A stretch of 64,000 bases of DNA from Gossypium raimondii. Taxonomy: Eukaryota > Streptophyta > Magnoliopsida > Malvales > Malvaceae. This document shows positions 22,822 to 35,526 of the stretch, piece by piece; position 1 is the first letter of the stretch; the number at the start of each line of letters is the position of its first letter. The translations under genes were made by a program, and so were the position numbers. Location: assembly GCF_025698545.1 (NCBI RefSeq), contig NC_068566.1, positions 41,147,192 to 41,211,191 on the forward strand, given 5' to 3'. The notes beneath the pieces are model-generated. The model had not been told where the DNA came from. It made no database searches and saw nothing but the letters and a program-made list of their open reading frames with translations.

Positions 22822-23375
22822 TAGATGTGCTCATGGGCCGGGTTCGGGTCGAGCCCAGCTAAAAATTTAGGCCTACTCGTATTAATTTTTATATAATTTT
22901 TAAATATATATAATACATCAAAAATACTAAAAATATTAAAATAAATACTTCCCAAAAAATTTAAAATAAATTTTAAAAAAATATGTATACTTAAATAACA
23001 CTAAGATAGATGCAACTTAACAAGCAAATGCCTTTAAAATAATAACAAAATTAACAATAAAACAAGTGTTATACAATATTCAAGTGATAACAATAAAATA
23101 GTAGTAACATAATAATGAAATGATAGCAAAATAGGGAGAAAACAATAAGAAAATGGCATTAAAACTACAAAAAAAATAGCATATCCTTTTTGTCATTTTG
23201 TGAATTCAGGTCGGGCCGGGTCATGCCAAAAATCCTTACCCAAGGCCCGACCTGTTTTTTAAACTACTTTTACTTTTTTACCTCAAGCCCATTTTTCAGC
23301 CTATATTTTTACCTAAACCTTCCCACTTTTCGGTCAAGCCTTCGGGCTGGGTGGCCTAACCCATGAGCAAGTTTA
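22822..23375. mobile_element. hAT-type MITE, copy 1 (554 bp)
   Basis: Ends TAGATGTGCTCATGGGCC and, reversed, GGCCTAACCCATGAGCAAGTTTA; flanked by identical 8-bp GGTATTAT at 22814-22821 and 23376-23383. Eight-base target duplications and a TAGNNGTG-like terminus are hAT hallmarks. GC-rich 'gggccggg' subterminal blocks bracket an AT-rich middle. No transposase. It sits inside another AT-rich repeat whose left edge ('tgtttggttcgttagaatg') starts near 22686. Confidence 0.85.
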
Positions 23376-23383
23376 GGTATTAT

Positions 23384-23894
23384 GTTGTTTGGCTGAACAA
23401 AATAACATTTTAGAATAATTAAGGAATAGATTGAAAATGACAATTTTATCCTTAAATTAAAAATAATACTGTATTATCATTATTATTAGCATGTACATTA
23501 TATTTATTGATAAAATAAAAATTATTATGATAATTTATTTATAAAAATTAATATAATTTATTAGTATTTAAAATATAAATTATATAATAATATTTAATAT
23601 AAAAATGAAATTGTCATTAAATACATGATATTTTATTGATATTATTAAACATTTATGTAAAAAGTTAACATTGTTACATTTAAATATTAAAATATATAAT
23701 TTTGCTAAATATAAATATCGTATTGAACAAACAAAACATAGGCTTCATATTAAATACATATATATATCAAATTCAGATACCAAATAATATATTAAACCTA
23801 TAATACATCAATAATCTATATTTTTTAGGGAAAAAAAGGCGATTGAGAAATAATGTCAACAAAATATATTTCTTGAATAGAATATCGTAATATA
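23384..23894. other. AT-rich intergenic DNA
   Basis: Nothing recognisable beyond the probable right half of the repeat that hosts hAT copy 1 ('ggctgaacaaaataac'). Confidence 0.35.
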
Positions 23895-24400
23895 TTAAGC
23901 GATAGTGATAAATTTAGTCCTTAATATGTATATTTTTGTCAATTTGAAATTTATTTTTATCGTTAAATTTGGAACTAAAATAGTCGAATTAAAAAAAGTT
24001 GAATTGTTATTTTAAAAAAATATTGACTAAAATGTTAATTTTAAAACATGGCACCCGCATGGTAATCAACATGTACTTCATGCTATTTTTAAAAATTTTA
24101 TGAACTTTTATATACTTTTATTTTTAAATTTGATTTTTTAAAAAATTCAAATATTTTTAAAAAATTTAAATTATTTGTTGAATATAAGACAAATAGTGTC
24201 ATGTCAACATGAAATACAAATGGACTGCCACGAGGGTTGTTACGCCAACATCATTAAAAATTAATATTTTAGTCATTATTTTTGTTGAAAAAGATTTAGC
24301 TATTTTTGAAAGGTTAATTATCAAATTTAATTAAAAAGAATAATAGCCAAATTGATAAAAGATGGGTTGAGGGCTAAATTTGGTATTATGCCTATATTTA
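23895..24400. mobile_element. inverted-repeat (MITE-like) element A
   Basis: About 23895-24055 is an imperfect reverse complement of about 24235-24400: 'aaatttagtccttaa' opposes 'gagggctaaattt', 'ttgactaaaatgttaat' opposes 'aatattttagtcat', and the inner 'aacatgtacttcat' opposes 'aacatgaaata'. No coding. Superfamily not determined. Confidence 0.5.
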
Positions 24401-24404
24401 GAAA

Positions 24405-24935
24405 AATGCTTGGACTATTTTTCATAAGTACTTAATTTTAAAGTTGTGAATTTGGTCCGTTGTACTTTAATTTGATCAATTTTAGTCATTGTACTTTAAT
24501 TTGAAATTTTAGTCCTAATCTAAATAGTAAGAATTAAATCCATTTGTTTAAATTCAATTACTAGTCTTGTATACAATTATAGATTTAGTCCATATTATTC
24601 AATTGGATCATTCTAAGTCCTATACTTTTCAAATTTTGAAATTTGAATCTTAATGCCAATGACAATCATTAATCTATTAACTAAATTTTAATGAGTAATA
24701 TCTGAAATAACAAGCTAATATGACATTACATATGATAATTTGTTTGCCGCATTAAAATTTGAAAATAACATAACTTAACTTAACGAATTTAATAGTTATC
24801 ATTTGGTGAAGATAAAATTTAAAAATTAAGAAGTGTAGGGACTAAAATTAACTAAATTAAAGTACAATGATTAAATCCGTAACTTTCATAAAGTATAAGA
24901 ACTACTATAGATTTTAACCAACTTTTATAACCCGT
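24405..24935. mobile_element. inverted-repeat (MITE-like) element B
   Basis: Left arm near 24405-24510 ('tttagtcattgtacttta') is an imperfect reverse complement of the right arm near 24820-24935 ('taaagtacaatgattaaa'). It lies directly beside element A and has the same 'ttagtcc' arm style, so both may be one family. No coding. Confidence 0.5.
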
Positions 24936-25479
24936 AAAATTGTGACATCTCAAACTAAAATGAAAAAAAATCAAATTAAGAAAAAAGGAAGAAAAGAAAC
25001 GTCATTCCATCACTTTGATGATTTAGGCTGCGTTCGGCATTAATTATCTAATGAATTTTAAGGAAAAAAGTGTTTTATATAAAAAGTAATAAAGAACGAG
25101 GTAAAAAGCAGAAGCTTTTTCAGCTTAAAAAAGTCATTTTTCTCATATAATTTTGGTGCTTTTTTCAGCCAAAAGTGTTTTAAAAAATGTGTTAAAAGCA
25201 TTAATTAAATAAAAATGTGTTCAATAAAATAATATAAATATGTTAAAAGTATTAATTAAAAATAAAAATAAATTTTAAAATAATATAATTGTGTCAATAT
25301 CTAATGACAAATATTTAATTATTATATTTAAATATTTAAATATAGTTTATATATTCTAATTAAATTTAATAAATAATTAATATTAATTAATTAGAAACAT
25401 TTAAAATTAATATTATATATTAAAATATTAACAATAAGTTATAATAAATTATTTTTTATGTTTTTGTTAAAATATCAAA

Positions 25480-26055
25480 AGGAACACAAACGATTAAAAA
25501 AATCTTTGAAAAAACATGAAATAATCGGCAAAAGGTTATATTTTTTTTCCTTTTACTGTAACAAGTGAAAGAAAGGAAGCAAGGGGAAAAGAAAACCGAG
25601 AGAAAGATGGGAAAAGTGAAAGGGCAAAGTGGGGGAGGGAAAGAGAGAGATTTTTGGGAAATTATCTCAAAAATAAAATAAAATAAAGTTTTAAAATAAA
25701 ATCCTAACCTAGGTGAGAAGCAAAAATATTCCCGTTTGCACGTGCAAAGATTCAAACACAAGATCAAAAGGTAAGTTAAAACCTTACCACTAAACCAATA
25801 GGCTCATTTTAACATCAACTAAGCGAAAATAATATATAACTCTAATATCTAAAGTGAGGGGTTGGGCAAAAATTAACAAAACTCAAGGAAAATGATTTAA
25901 ACCTAGAATCTCACACACACTAATCACAATACTTAACCAATGAACTAGATTAATTACATTGACAATTTTTCTACAACCCTAATTCAAAAACAGAACATGA
26001 CTGCTCTTAGTTTCACTAACCTAAATTTTATTAACCTGATTTTCAAGATGTGACA
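25480..26055 (-). mobile_element. probable LTR fragment, minus orientation
   Basis: Read on the minus strand from about 26055 it starts TGTCACATCTTGAAAATCAG, then shows two tRNA-like stretches, the clearer one 'ttggtttagtggtaagg' with 'gtttgaatc' near 25750-25800, followed by a pyrimidine-rich zone. The order matches that of the LTR at 17701-19755. The 3' end is not found, so this is a partial fossil. Confidence 0.4.
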
Positions 26056-26147
26056 AAGTAATTTAAATATCAAAATTAAATACTAAAATAAAAAGGGATA
26101 TAATTGGAGCACTAAAGTGTGGATTAAGCATTTAATATATATGAAAT

Positions 26148-26455
26148 TGGTAGAACAAAAGTCAAAAAGCATAACCTTAATCTTCTCAAAACATTAAACT
26201 AAAGCTACTTTCTGCACTTATAGATAAGTGATAATTTAGTCCACTTATTCTTTCAATTAAACCATCGTCAAATTTTCACGTAGAAAAGAAGAGTAGGCAA
26301 ATTATGCCTAACTTAATCTCTTTTTTCTTTTTCTGGTACAAATCCGACTAGTAGACTATTTTCGTGCTTTCGTAACCTAATAAAGTGCATTTATTGACAA
26401 AGCTCGTAGTTAAGCATGCATGTTGTTTGAAAAATGAAGTTATAAAATTTCAATT
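26148..26455 (+). repeat. dispersed direct repeat, copy 1
   Basis: Shares 'aaaaagcataaccttaatc', 'cttatagataagtgata', 'aattatgcctaacttaatc' and 'cgtagttaagcatgcatg' in order with 27515-27822, about 1.37 kb downstream in the same orientation. Copies are clearly diverged, with small indels. No protein or RNA family recognised. Confidence 0.75.
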
Positions 26456-27514
26456 CTATTTTTTAATTATTTTAAATGTATGATTTTGTTAATTAAAATT
26501 TGATTCGCATCGATTGATTTAAACTCAAAATAACTCAAACATAAAACAATCCAAAATTAATTAAAATGAATTAAAAAAGTAACTTGAGATGATCAGAATT
26601 TGAAATATTTAAACTTATATCAACTTGATTTAAAAAACCTAAGCTTCAACCTCAACTCAAATGGCTCAAATCCAAAATAATTTAACGATTCTGTTACAAT
26701 TTCCATCACAATATGTTCAAATTGGCCCAAAAAAAGAGAGTCAAAATGTGTTTGATTTAATACAGACCGAACATATAGCTTAGATTTTAGAGAAACCTCG
26801 TTATCACTCAAAGAGTAAATAATACTTTCTTCCTCTTCTTTTGAAAATTTGAAAATTATATATATTTTTAAAATATTTTTTTACTTTTAAAGAGTTTTAA
26901 TTTTATTCGTTTTTTGGAAATTCTTAAAAAATTTATTTCTTTTGGTTTTTATTGAAAACATGAACAATTTTAATTTTTTTGAATTTTGTAATGTTTTTAT
27001 GTACTTTTAAAAATAAGGATTAAATTAACAAAATGATAAACGTTAAAAGATAAAAAAGTTGTTCTATATATATATTTTATAATTAACACCTTAATGTGAC
27101 TAATGGAAATTTTAGATAGCGTTATTGATCGCATGGAAGATTATTACATCATGTCTTAAAATTAAATTTCCAAATAATAGATATTGAAGAGGCAAATCGA
27201 TAATTGCAAGAACAGGGAGCAGTGATACTGACAATGGGGACACAAGATTTTATCTAAAGAGATAATTCATTAATTTTAATTTTGTACACATGATCTAAGT
27301 CTTAAGCAGACTTAATCATGAGTCGATCATATACAATAAATAATAATAATAATAATTTTCAAAAATTACAAGTACAGAAGATGTGACGATAACACTATAC
27401 TAAAGGTATAAATTCCAATATATACTAGATAAATTAAAATCAATCATCACTATAAAAATAAATTGATGAAATGGATTCGATTACTTGATTGAATCCAACC
27501 CAATCTAAACTTGA
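26456..27514. other. AT-rich intergenic DNA between the direct repeats
   Basis: No gene seen; open stretches here are short and low in complexity. Confidence 0.4.
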
Positions 27515-27822
27515 ATGGTCAAAAAGCATAACCTTAATCTTCTCAAAACATTAAACTAAACCATCGTTATCGGCTTATAGATAAGTGATAGCTCTCTTTG
27601 AATTAAACCATTGGATTGTGAAATCTTCATGAAGGTAAAACCAGAATAGACACAATTATGCCTAACTTAATCTTTTTGTCGAAATCCAACTTTTGCTGTA
27701 TTCCTTAAAAAAGAAAGGAAGAGTATTTTGGCGCTTTTGTAACCTAATAATGTGCATTAATTGACAAAACTCGTAGTTAAGCATCCATGTTCTTTGAAAA
27801 GTGAAATCATAATTTTTCATGT
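27515..27822 (+). repeat. dispersed direct repeat, copy 2
   Basis: Partner of 26148-26455; see that entry for shared blocks. The copy has an extra A/G-rich stretch near 27706-27728. Confidence 0.75.
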
Positions 27823-29315
27823 TTTTGTCCTTTTTTATTGAAAAACAAAACATTTTATAAACTGCATTTAGGCTTTAGCTGTCAAATTTGACTCGTAATA
27901 GAGAATTGAAGGTTTGAAATGATTCGAATATAAAATAATTCTAATTTAAAATGAGTATATTCAAAACAAAATTCAAATTCCAAATTTAAATCTAAAATAA
28001 TAAAAATTTGAAATAATTTGATCTTAAAAACCATGACATTAAAATCACTTGAACCTAAATTTAATTAATCCAAAATAATCCAAAAATTTTAGAATATAAA
28101 TTAACTCAATTTAAATTGACTCGCCTTAAAACTAACCTCACAAGTATAAATGCAACCTTTTAAACCTTAAATTTTTATAAAGAAGGAAAATTTTAATTTC
28201 AAATGAAAAACATATCTTTTAATATTTAAATTTGGTTTTAATGTTCAAATTGATATTAATTTTTTATTATCTAAATTGGTATATAAATTTGATTCATATC
28301 GCACATTTCAATCATTTTTGTAACATTATTGAAATGAGATGACATGGAACAATAAGGTTGTTACACGTTGTGCATTATCAACTAAATATACTTGCCATGT
28401 AAGCAAATTCTATTTGTTACAGTATTTTAATAAAAAAATCAATTGACGTTGGTTGACGTTAACCTTCTTGGTCAACAATGAACTTCACCATCGATCAACG
28501 TTTGCCAATATTAATTAAAGTCGTGTTTATTATTACATCAAATAGACATATATGCCAAGTTTAACACTATATTTAATCCATCTCATTTCATTTTATTAGT
28601 GTTACAAAAATAATTCGAATATTGTAGCAATATATTGTAAAAAACGACGGGGTGTTGAGGGCAAAAATGAAGTATGGGGGCCAGTGGTTGGCATTGTATG
28701 TGCCCCTCTCACAGTTGAAAGTCCGGCGGGCTGTTCTATAAGAGGCGACGATTACGGGATTAAGTGGGTCCCTATCTCCACGTTATAGATGCTTTGTTAA
28801 TTGTTAAGTGCGTTAAAGCTTTGATCCATATCAACTTCCTATATGGGTTCACACACTTTATAAATTGGTAGATGGAGTTTCTTCTTTTCCTTTCTTTTAT
28901 ATAATTACAAATAACACATTTAAATCATAATTAAAAATCAATTAAAATTTAAATTTAAATAAATTTAGATAAAATTATACCTAATCAAACTTAGGTATGT
29001 ATAACCTTAAATCAAAATAAATTTAGACAAAAATCTTAATTCAATGGTAATACAATTTAAAAGATTAATCTCAATTTTAATAAAATTACAATTAAACAAT
29101 TTTTTAAGAAGAATACTTTTTGAGAAAAAATATAAATTGATTTCAAACAAAAGCAACATTAATGATGATTGGTTTGAATTTTCCTAACAATGGGGCCCTA
29201 AATCCATCCTTGAAGAGATAGACCCCCTCCTCTTTAAGTACCCCCCCTTCACCCTATCCCTTAACACTCACCTTCAACCCCCATTTCTCTTTGGCTATAA
29301 CCCTCGCTGCCTCTC
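27823..29315. other. intergenic and expansin upstream region
   Basis: Mostly AT-rich with no gene. About 28640-28800 is a less AT-rich island ('cggcgggctgttc', 'gtgggtccct'), and 29180-29300 is C-rich ('accccctcctc', 'taccccccctt'), probably the expansin promoter-proximal region. Confidence 0.4.
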
Positions 29316-29318
29316 TAT

Positions 29319-29324
29319 TATAAA
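29319..29324 (+). promoter_or_regulatory. TATA box of the expansin gene
   Basis: TATAAA lies 58 bases before the expansin ATG (29382), a usual spacing for a plant gene with a short leader. Confidence 0.65.
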
Positions 29325-29381
29325 AAAGAGAGCCAAGATTTAGACTTTTATCATAGTGTTGAAGTAATTGAAGGGAAAAAA

Positions 29382-30923
29382 ATGGCAATGGTGAATGTAA
29401 TAAGCGTTTTGATCTTTATCTCTTCAATGTGGATGATGGGTGAAGCTAGAATCCCAGGAGTTTACTCTGGTGGAGCATGGCAAAATGCCCATGCCACCTT
29501 CTACGGCGGTGCTGATGCTTCGGGCACCATGGGTATGTTATATGTACCTTCATTAACCCCCCATTTTTGCCTCATTTCACTCCTATCCCTCAAATGCTTC
29601 TAAAAAACCCAGTCCTTATTTCACATTTTTCTTTCCTTGCAGGCGGGGCTTGTGGCTATGGGAACTTGTACAGCCAAGGGTACGGAGTCAGCACGGCGGC
29701 ACTGAGCACGGCATTGTTCAACAACGGGTTAAGCTGCGGTGCTTGCTTCGAGATAAAGTGTGCCAGTGACCCAAAGTGGTGTCATTCGGGGAGCCCATCC
29801 ATCTTCATCACGGCGACCAACTTTTGCCCACCAAACTATGCCCTCCCAAACGACAATGGGGGGTGGTGCAACCCTCCTCGCACTCACTTTGACCTTGCCA
29901 TGCCCATGTTCCTGAAGATTGCTGAGTACCGTGCCGGCATTGTCCCCGTTTCCTACCGCCGGTATGTGCTCTGTTTCTCATTTGGTTTTTGGTTAATTAG
30001 ACCAGAATGGTTAAATTTTACATTAGTCCTTCAACTACAGAAAATTTCAATTGGTTGCATTTAATGTGAAAATGAACAGCTGGACTGAAAAGCAGAATAT
30101 GATTAGAAGGGTTAAATTGAAACGAATTGAAGTTGACGGATCAAAACGAGTAATGAAACCTCAGTTTTAGTTATTAACAATACTGTCTATTTTGGCATGC
30201 ACAAATATTAAATGTTTAATTAATGCGGAAGCCTATTTATTTTCGTTAATCTCTGTATTTTATAAAAGATTAAGAGTAGTGTCGTATTTATGGCGGAAGA
30301 GTTATTACTGTCTATCTCTGGCCACTTTAAATTTTACCAAAATACCCATATTCTTTTTCCTCATTTACTCACTAACCTTGCCTTTTTCTTTTATCGGACT
30401 TAAGTTTAGAGTAACATGTTGGTACGTGTGAATATATTTTTATTTAATTAAAAAACATTCATTATAAAATGAGAGGACGACCGCACAGTCTCCAAAGTAC
30501 TTGAAGACCAATTTTGGAACCTTAATTCTTGTCTTGTTGAACAAAAACCAACAATCATGCTCCGTGTTCCATGTTAAAACATAAGGGCTCACGGTTATTA
30601 TATAATTACGCAGGGTGCCATGCCGGAAGAGGGGAGGGATAAGGTTCACAATCAATGGCTTCCGTTACTTCAACTTGGTGCTGATCTCCAATGTCGCGGG
30701 TGCGGGGGATATCGTGAAGGTGAGCGTGAAAGGCTCGAGGACCGGTTGGATGAGCATGAGCCGGAACTGGGGTCAGAACTGGCAGTCAAATGCAGTTTTG
30801 GTTGGTCAATCACTATCGTTCAGGGTGACAGGCAGTGACAGGCGCACTTCTACCTCTTGGAACATCGTTCCTGCCCATTGGCAGTTTGGTCAAACATTCA
30901 CCGGCAAAAATTTCAGGGTTTGA
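29382..30923 (+). CDS. EXPA: alpha-expansin
   Basis: Expansins are secreted wall proteins that loosen cellulose-hemicellulose contacts at acid pH without hydrolysis, letting cells enlarge. Three exons: 29382-29532, 29643-29961 and 30614-30923, all introns GT-AG, giving 259 residues, normal for the family. Residues 1-22 form a signal peptide (hydrophobic run ending MMGEA). The mature start RIPGVYSGG and HATFYGG are typical of alpha-expansins. The family-45-like domain 1 follows, with GGACGYGN, the conserved Cys series ([12 protein letters not shown]), WCNPP and the HFD motif (THFDLAMP). Domain 2, the grass-pollen-allergen-like wall-binding part, runs from about [12 protein letters not shown] to the end, with WGQNW and the terminal GKNFRV. 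A TATA box sits 58 bases upstream. No defect is visible. The expansin number within the family cannot be set from sequence memory alone. Confidence 0.95.
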
Positions 30924-32278
30924 TAGATTTTGCAACCCCCCCCCCCCAAAAAAAAGTTAGCAATTATTAAGTTTAACCCCATAGAACTTTAAACGAAGTT
31001 TAGGGTTTTATTAGAAAAAAAGGAATTGAAGTTTTCCCACCATAATCCATTACACCATTTTTACCCTTGATCTAGGGTGAAGTTCCATTTTAACCAATTG
31101 GACTTGGTGTTGCTTACACTTCTTTTTTAAGAAATAGGGTTTTTGGGGGTGGATGTCAATTGAAATTTTAAGTACAAGGGTGTTTTTTTTTTACTTAAAC
31201 TTTTATTTTGCTGTGTATTGTTCTGTGGTGTGAATTAAGGGTTTTTTTGTTAATTTTAATTTTAGTTTTGTGGTAAAGGAGAAAAGTGAAGAAAAATAGG
31301 TGAGGACTGAAGTGGCTGCACAAAGATGTAGCCCGCAGCCCAAGTGTTGAAATGTAGTACTGGATTGGGGAGTGTCTCCTTTTATGTGTAGTTGAATTGA
31401 AATATATTTGGTTTGTTTCTTAGTCAATGTGCTTCATTTTGTCTCAATGTTTGGGTTGTATTATAAATTAATATTAATTTAATTAGTTTAAAATATTTTA
31501 GTTTTTTTATTTTAACAGAAGTTAATAAAAATATACATATTATAGAATTTAAATCCACATTAATTAGATTAGTAAAATTTAAATTTATCACTCGATTAAA
31601 ATTTTATTTTAATGTTCAATTTGTTACTTTTAGTTGTATCTATGTTTTATATATATAAAGTGGTTGATTGAGTTAATGCTATGAGTCAACTCGATATTAA
31701 TTCAATTGTAAAATTAATAAAATATTTTTACTTTGAAGGGTAATTTATATAATTATAAGGGTATTTTCATTCTTTTCATACATCTATGTAATCTTGAATA
31801 AAAAATTAAAAAATATTATTTGAAAATCGAATACAAAATCAACAAATTCATATAAAATTCTTTTATTTATAATAAAATTATTTTCTTTCAACCATATTAT
31901 AAGTGTGATAAAATTTAATATATTATAAATAATCATAATGAAATTTATATATATAAATTGAAACCTTAATATTATATTTTATAAAATCTTTTGATATCAA
32001 TATCAAATCATCAAAAATGGAACCAAATAGAGATCCAAAACCCTCAAAATGTTTATTTATCTAAATAGTAATATTTAAGGCATTACATATTTTATTGACC
32101 CCGACGTTACATCTTAGGTTACTTGGATATTTTCCTTAGACCCATTAGTGTATTTCATAAATTATTTAATAATTGGATTTATTTATAATTATTTATTTTA
32201 TTATGAATTAATATAATTATTTGTAATTATATATGCGGTATGTTTGAATAATATTTATAAATTGACTGTAGTTGAAGT
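30924..32278. other. expansin 3' flank and intergenic DNA
   Basis: A run of about ten C followed by eight or nine A lies just after the stop (30938-30955). No gene seen; the open stretch at 31203-31427 (-) has no known motif. Confidence 0.4.
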
Positions 32279-32940
32279 TAGGGATGAGTTTTCGATTGAA
32301 TTGAGCTGAAAAAAATTGAGTTAGTTGAGTTGGTGAGTTAAACATTATCGTCCTAACTTGATTTGGAATTTTCTTTTCAAATTGAATCAAATGAAATGAA
32401 ATTCTAATTGAATTAAGTCAAATAATTTGTCCTAGTTAAATTAAAATAAAAGTTAAACATGCCAATTAAAAATTTTGTTGAAAATATAGACTAAATTTCA
32501 AGCTACAATATATAAATTTGAGATTATATGTATTTGAAAACTCTTTCAAAGCAAATATTAGAATAATAAAATAATTTACTATGGTAAACTTCATTTGATA
32601 ATTTATTTTAAGTACTCAAATTTACCATTTTGGAAACAAAAAAATCTTTTCACAATTGAACATTTTATATAGTTTTTAATTTTATATTTTCTGTAATTTT
32701 TATGGATATTTTAAATTTTGAATATCACCTTTATTTTGTCGTCTGTTTTTATTAGGACCAATTTATTTATTTTCAAAATTGAGAGACCCAAATGATATTT
32801 ACACCTATTCTTTTATTCAAATTATAAAATTTAATTCTACGTCTCAAATAACTGAATTACTTATTTGAGTTGGTTCAAAAATTGAATAACCGAATTATAC
32901 AATTCGAATAAGTCAAAAGAAAATTTTTTTAGTAAAATAT
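32279..32940. mobile_element. MITE-like repeat with TTAGGGATG end, copy 1
   Basis: Starts 'ttagggatgagttttcgattg' and continues through 'ggaccaatttatttatttt', 'gagacccaaatgatatttac' and 'gaattatacaattcgaataagtc'. The same order of blocks is found at 46408-47133 and, interrupted by a copia element, at 33430-38262. The right terminus of this copy is eroded. The Ac-like TAGGGATG start suggests hAT, but no target duplication is shown. Confidence 0.5.
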
Positions 32941-33361
32941 GCAAACATTAGTGACTAAATTTATCATTAAGCTAATTATGATATCTTGCCACAATTTAAA
33001 AAGAAAATTCATTCTAAAATGTAAAATTATAGATGAAAATAATGAAAATTAAAATGTAATAACTTTTTATTCATTAAAAAATAAAATTGTTTTAGAATTA
33101 AGATATCCAAATTGGGAGGTGACATCATAATAAGGTCACAACTCCAAATGCATTTAGTTCAGTGAAGCCAGAGCACATGGGTTGTGGGTCTTCCCAATCT
33201 TATCCCTTTACGCGCTCTGGAATATACGATGATTTTTTCTATATATTTTATTCTTAGTATTTGGCCAAAATTTTTGTGATAACAATTTCAATATTTTTCA
33301 TATAAAAATTAAGAGTGAGTAAATCTAAAAAAAATTAAAAAATTTATTATCCATCATGTAG

Positions 33362-33418
33362 AGCTTGCCCAAGACTTCACCATGGAACATGGGATATAGA
33401 TGCACGAAGCATTGTGAT
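33362..33418 (+). pseudogene. DC1 gene fragment with internal deletion junction
   Basis: A 57-bp scrap matching two separate parts of the DC1 genes: 'gcttgcccaagacttcaccatgga' type sequence (as at 44863-44887) runs straight into 'acatgggatatagatgcac' and 'gaagcattgtgatt' (as at 45044-45078). In the intact copy these parts are about 155 bases apart, and both contain CCATGGA at the joint. It is a relic of another DC1 copy, about 5.6 kb upstream of the present cluster. Confidence 0.7.
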
Positions 33419-33566
33419 TAATTTTAAGGTCTCAAAATTTTAATTTTTATATTTTTGTAATGTTTTATAGATATTTTAAAATGTTGAAAATTATTTTTAT
33501 TTTGTTGTATTGTTTTTACTAGGAGCAATTTGTTCATTTTCAAATTGATGAAGCTCTAAATGATAT

Positions 33567-33758
33567 TGTGGAAATTGTGTATTTGGTAAAATTTTACTTG
33601 TATTTTCATTCATTCAATGAATGTATTTATACAAATTACAAGGGAAGAAAAGCGACTAAACCGACTATTAACAAACTAAACTATAGTTTGTTAATTCTAA
33701 CAAACTTTGACTATTTCGACTAATTAAATTAGCAATATACTAATTTAATATACTAACA
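33567..33758 (-). repeat. copia 3' LTR
   Basis: In plus orientation it starts TGTGGAAATTGTG and ends TACTAACA. It pairs with 37931-38120. Confidence 0.9.
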
Positions 33759-33765
33759 TCCCCCC

Positions 33766-35500
33766 TCAAGCTAGAGAATGTATATTCAACATGCCTAGCT
33801 TGAACAAATTTTCTCGAAATGGAGCAGTAGCCAAGGATTTGGTAAACATGTCAGCCAACTGATCTTTAGAAGAACAAGGCAACAATTGTATCACACCAGT
33901 TGAAACTTTCTCCCTTACAATATGACAATCAATCTCGATGTGTTTTGTTCTTTCATGGAATGTTGGATTAGCGACTATCTCAGAAAGTAGAATTATTATC
34001 ACAATACAATCTTGTTGATGAAGAAACTGGTTGATGAAGATCATCAAGTAGATAGTGCAACCATTGAATTTCACAAGCTGCTGCTGCTAATGCTCGATAC
34101 TCAGCTTCAGAGGATGAGCGAGACATTGTGGTTTGCTTCTTTGCTTTCCAACTAATAAGGGAGGCACCAAGAAAAATACAAAAACCACTTATAGATCATC
34201 TGGTTTCTGGACAACCAGCCCAATCAGAATCACTAAAGCCTCGAAGTAGCAAAGAAGAAGTTGCTGAGAAAAATATTCCGGAACTAGGAGAGTTCTTTAA
34301 GTAGCGCAATACATGATGAGCTGCCTGAAGATGCAACACAGTTGGTTTATCCAAGAATTGACTTAGCTGCTGAACTGCAAATGAAATGTCTAGTCGTGTT
34401 GATGTAAGATAAATGAGTCGACCAACCAGCTGTCTATAGAGTGTATTATCAGCAAGTAATTCAGTGTCATCACTTCGCAATTTTGAGGTTGATTTGGTTG
34501 CCATTGGAGTTTTTGCTGGTTTACATTCCATGAAGCCACTATTAGTCAAAATCTCAAGACAATACTTCCTTTGAGATAAATGAATTCCTGCAGTTGACCT
34601 TGCAATCTCGAGACCAAGAAAATACTTAAGCTCACCAAGGTCTTTGATTTTAAATGCCTGATCTAGAAAACTCTTAACTGTAGAAATTTCATGTTGATTA
34701 TTACCAGCCAATATCATATCATCAACATAAACAAGCAAGGCTGTAAAAGAATCATTTTCCTTTTTGACAAAGAGAGAATGATCAGAGGAGGATTGTTTGT
34801 AGCCAAGGGATAAAAGAGAAGCTGTAAGTTTGGAGAATCACTGTCTGCTAGCTTGTTTTAACCATATAGAGATTTTTGTAATTTGCAGACTTTGCTCTTG
34901 TCTGATCCTTCAAATCCAAGGGGCAACTTCATGTAAACTTCCTCATTCAATTCACCATGTAAGAACGCATTATTGACATCTAACTGCTGGAGAAACCAAT
35001 TCTGAGATGCAGTTAAAGCAAGAAGAAGTCGCACAGTAGTAATCTTTGCAACCGGAGAGAAAGTGTCAAAATAATCAACACCTTCTCGTTGTGTGTATCC
35101 CTTAGCAACCAGGCGAGGTTTGTATCGCTCAATTGAGCCATCAGCCTTATGTTTGACTTGAAAAACCCATTTGCAACCAATTGCTTGCTTACCAGGTGGT
35201 AACTCAGTAATAATCTAGGTCTTAGTTTGTTCAAGAGCATTAATCTCAGCTTGCATTGCCTTTCGCCAATGTAAATGTTTTACGGCTTGTGTGTATGTTT
35301 TTGGTTCAGTAGTGGCAGTAATGGCTAAAGTATAGTGTAAATGTGTAGCTGAAAGGTTTGAATAGGAAAAAGTTTGAGTAAGAGAGTAATTATTACCTGG
35401 GAGAAGATTGGTACCAGCCTGCAGAGAAGAGCGTTGATAATCATTCAAATAACGAGGTGGTTGTCTGTTTCTTGTAGGACGGGTTACATTTGGAGTTGGT
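33766..35500 (-). pseudogene. copia reverse transcriptase and RNase H region, fossil
   Basis: Recognisable copia blocks: the start of the RT domain (KHLHWRKAMQAEINALE), the RT active-site segment (MLVYVDDMILAGN), KYFLGLEIARS, the connection region and the RNase H C-terminus (ADMFTKSLATAPF). The frame is not continuous, with several interruptions. Treated as a fossil part of the element at 33567-38120. Confidence 0.9.
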
Positions 35501-35526
35501 GGTTCAATATGTGGTTCATCATGTGG

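Noticed and set aside
25456-25767. 103-codon minus-strand open frame with a hydrophobic, Pro/Phe-rich translation
   Set aside because: It is the pyrimidine-rich part of an LTR fragment read as protein; no domain or start context.
30620-30838. 72-codon plus-strand frame overlapping expansin exon 3
   Set aside because: It is the expansin exon read in another frame.
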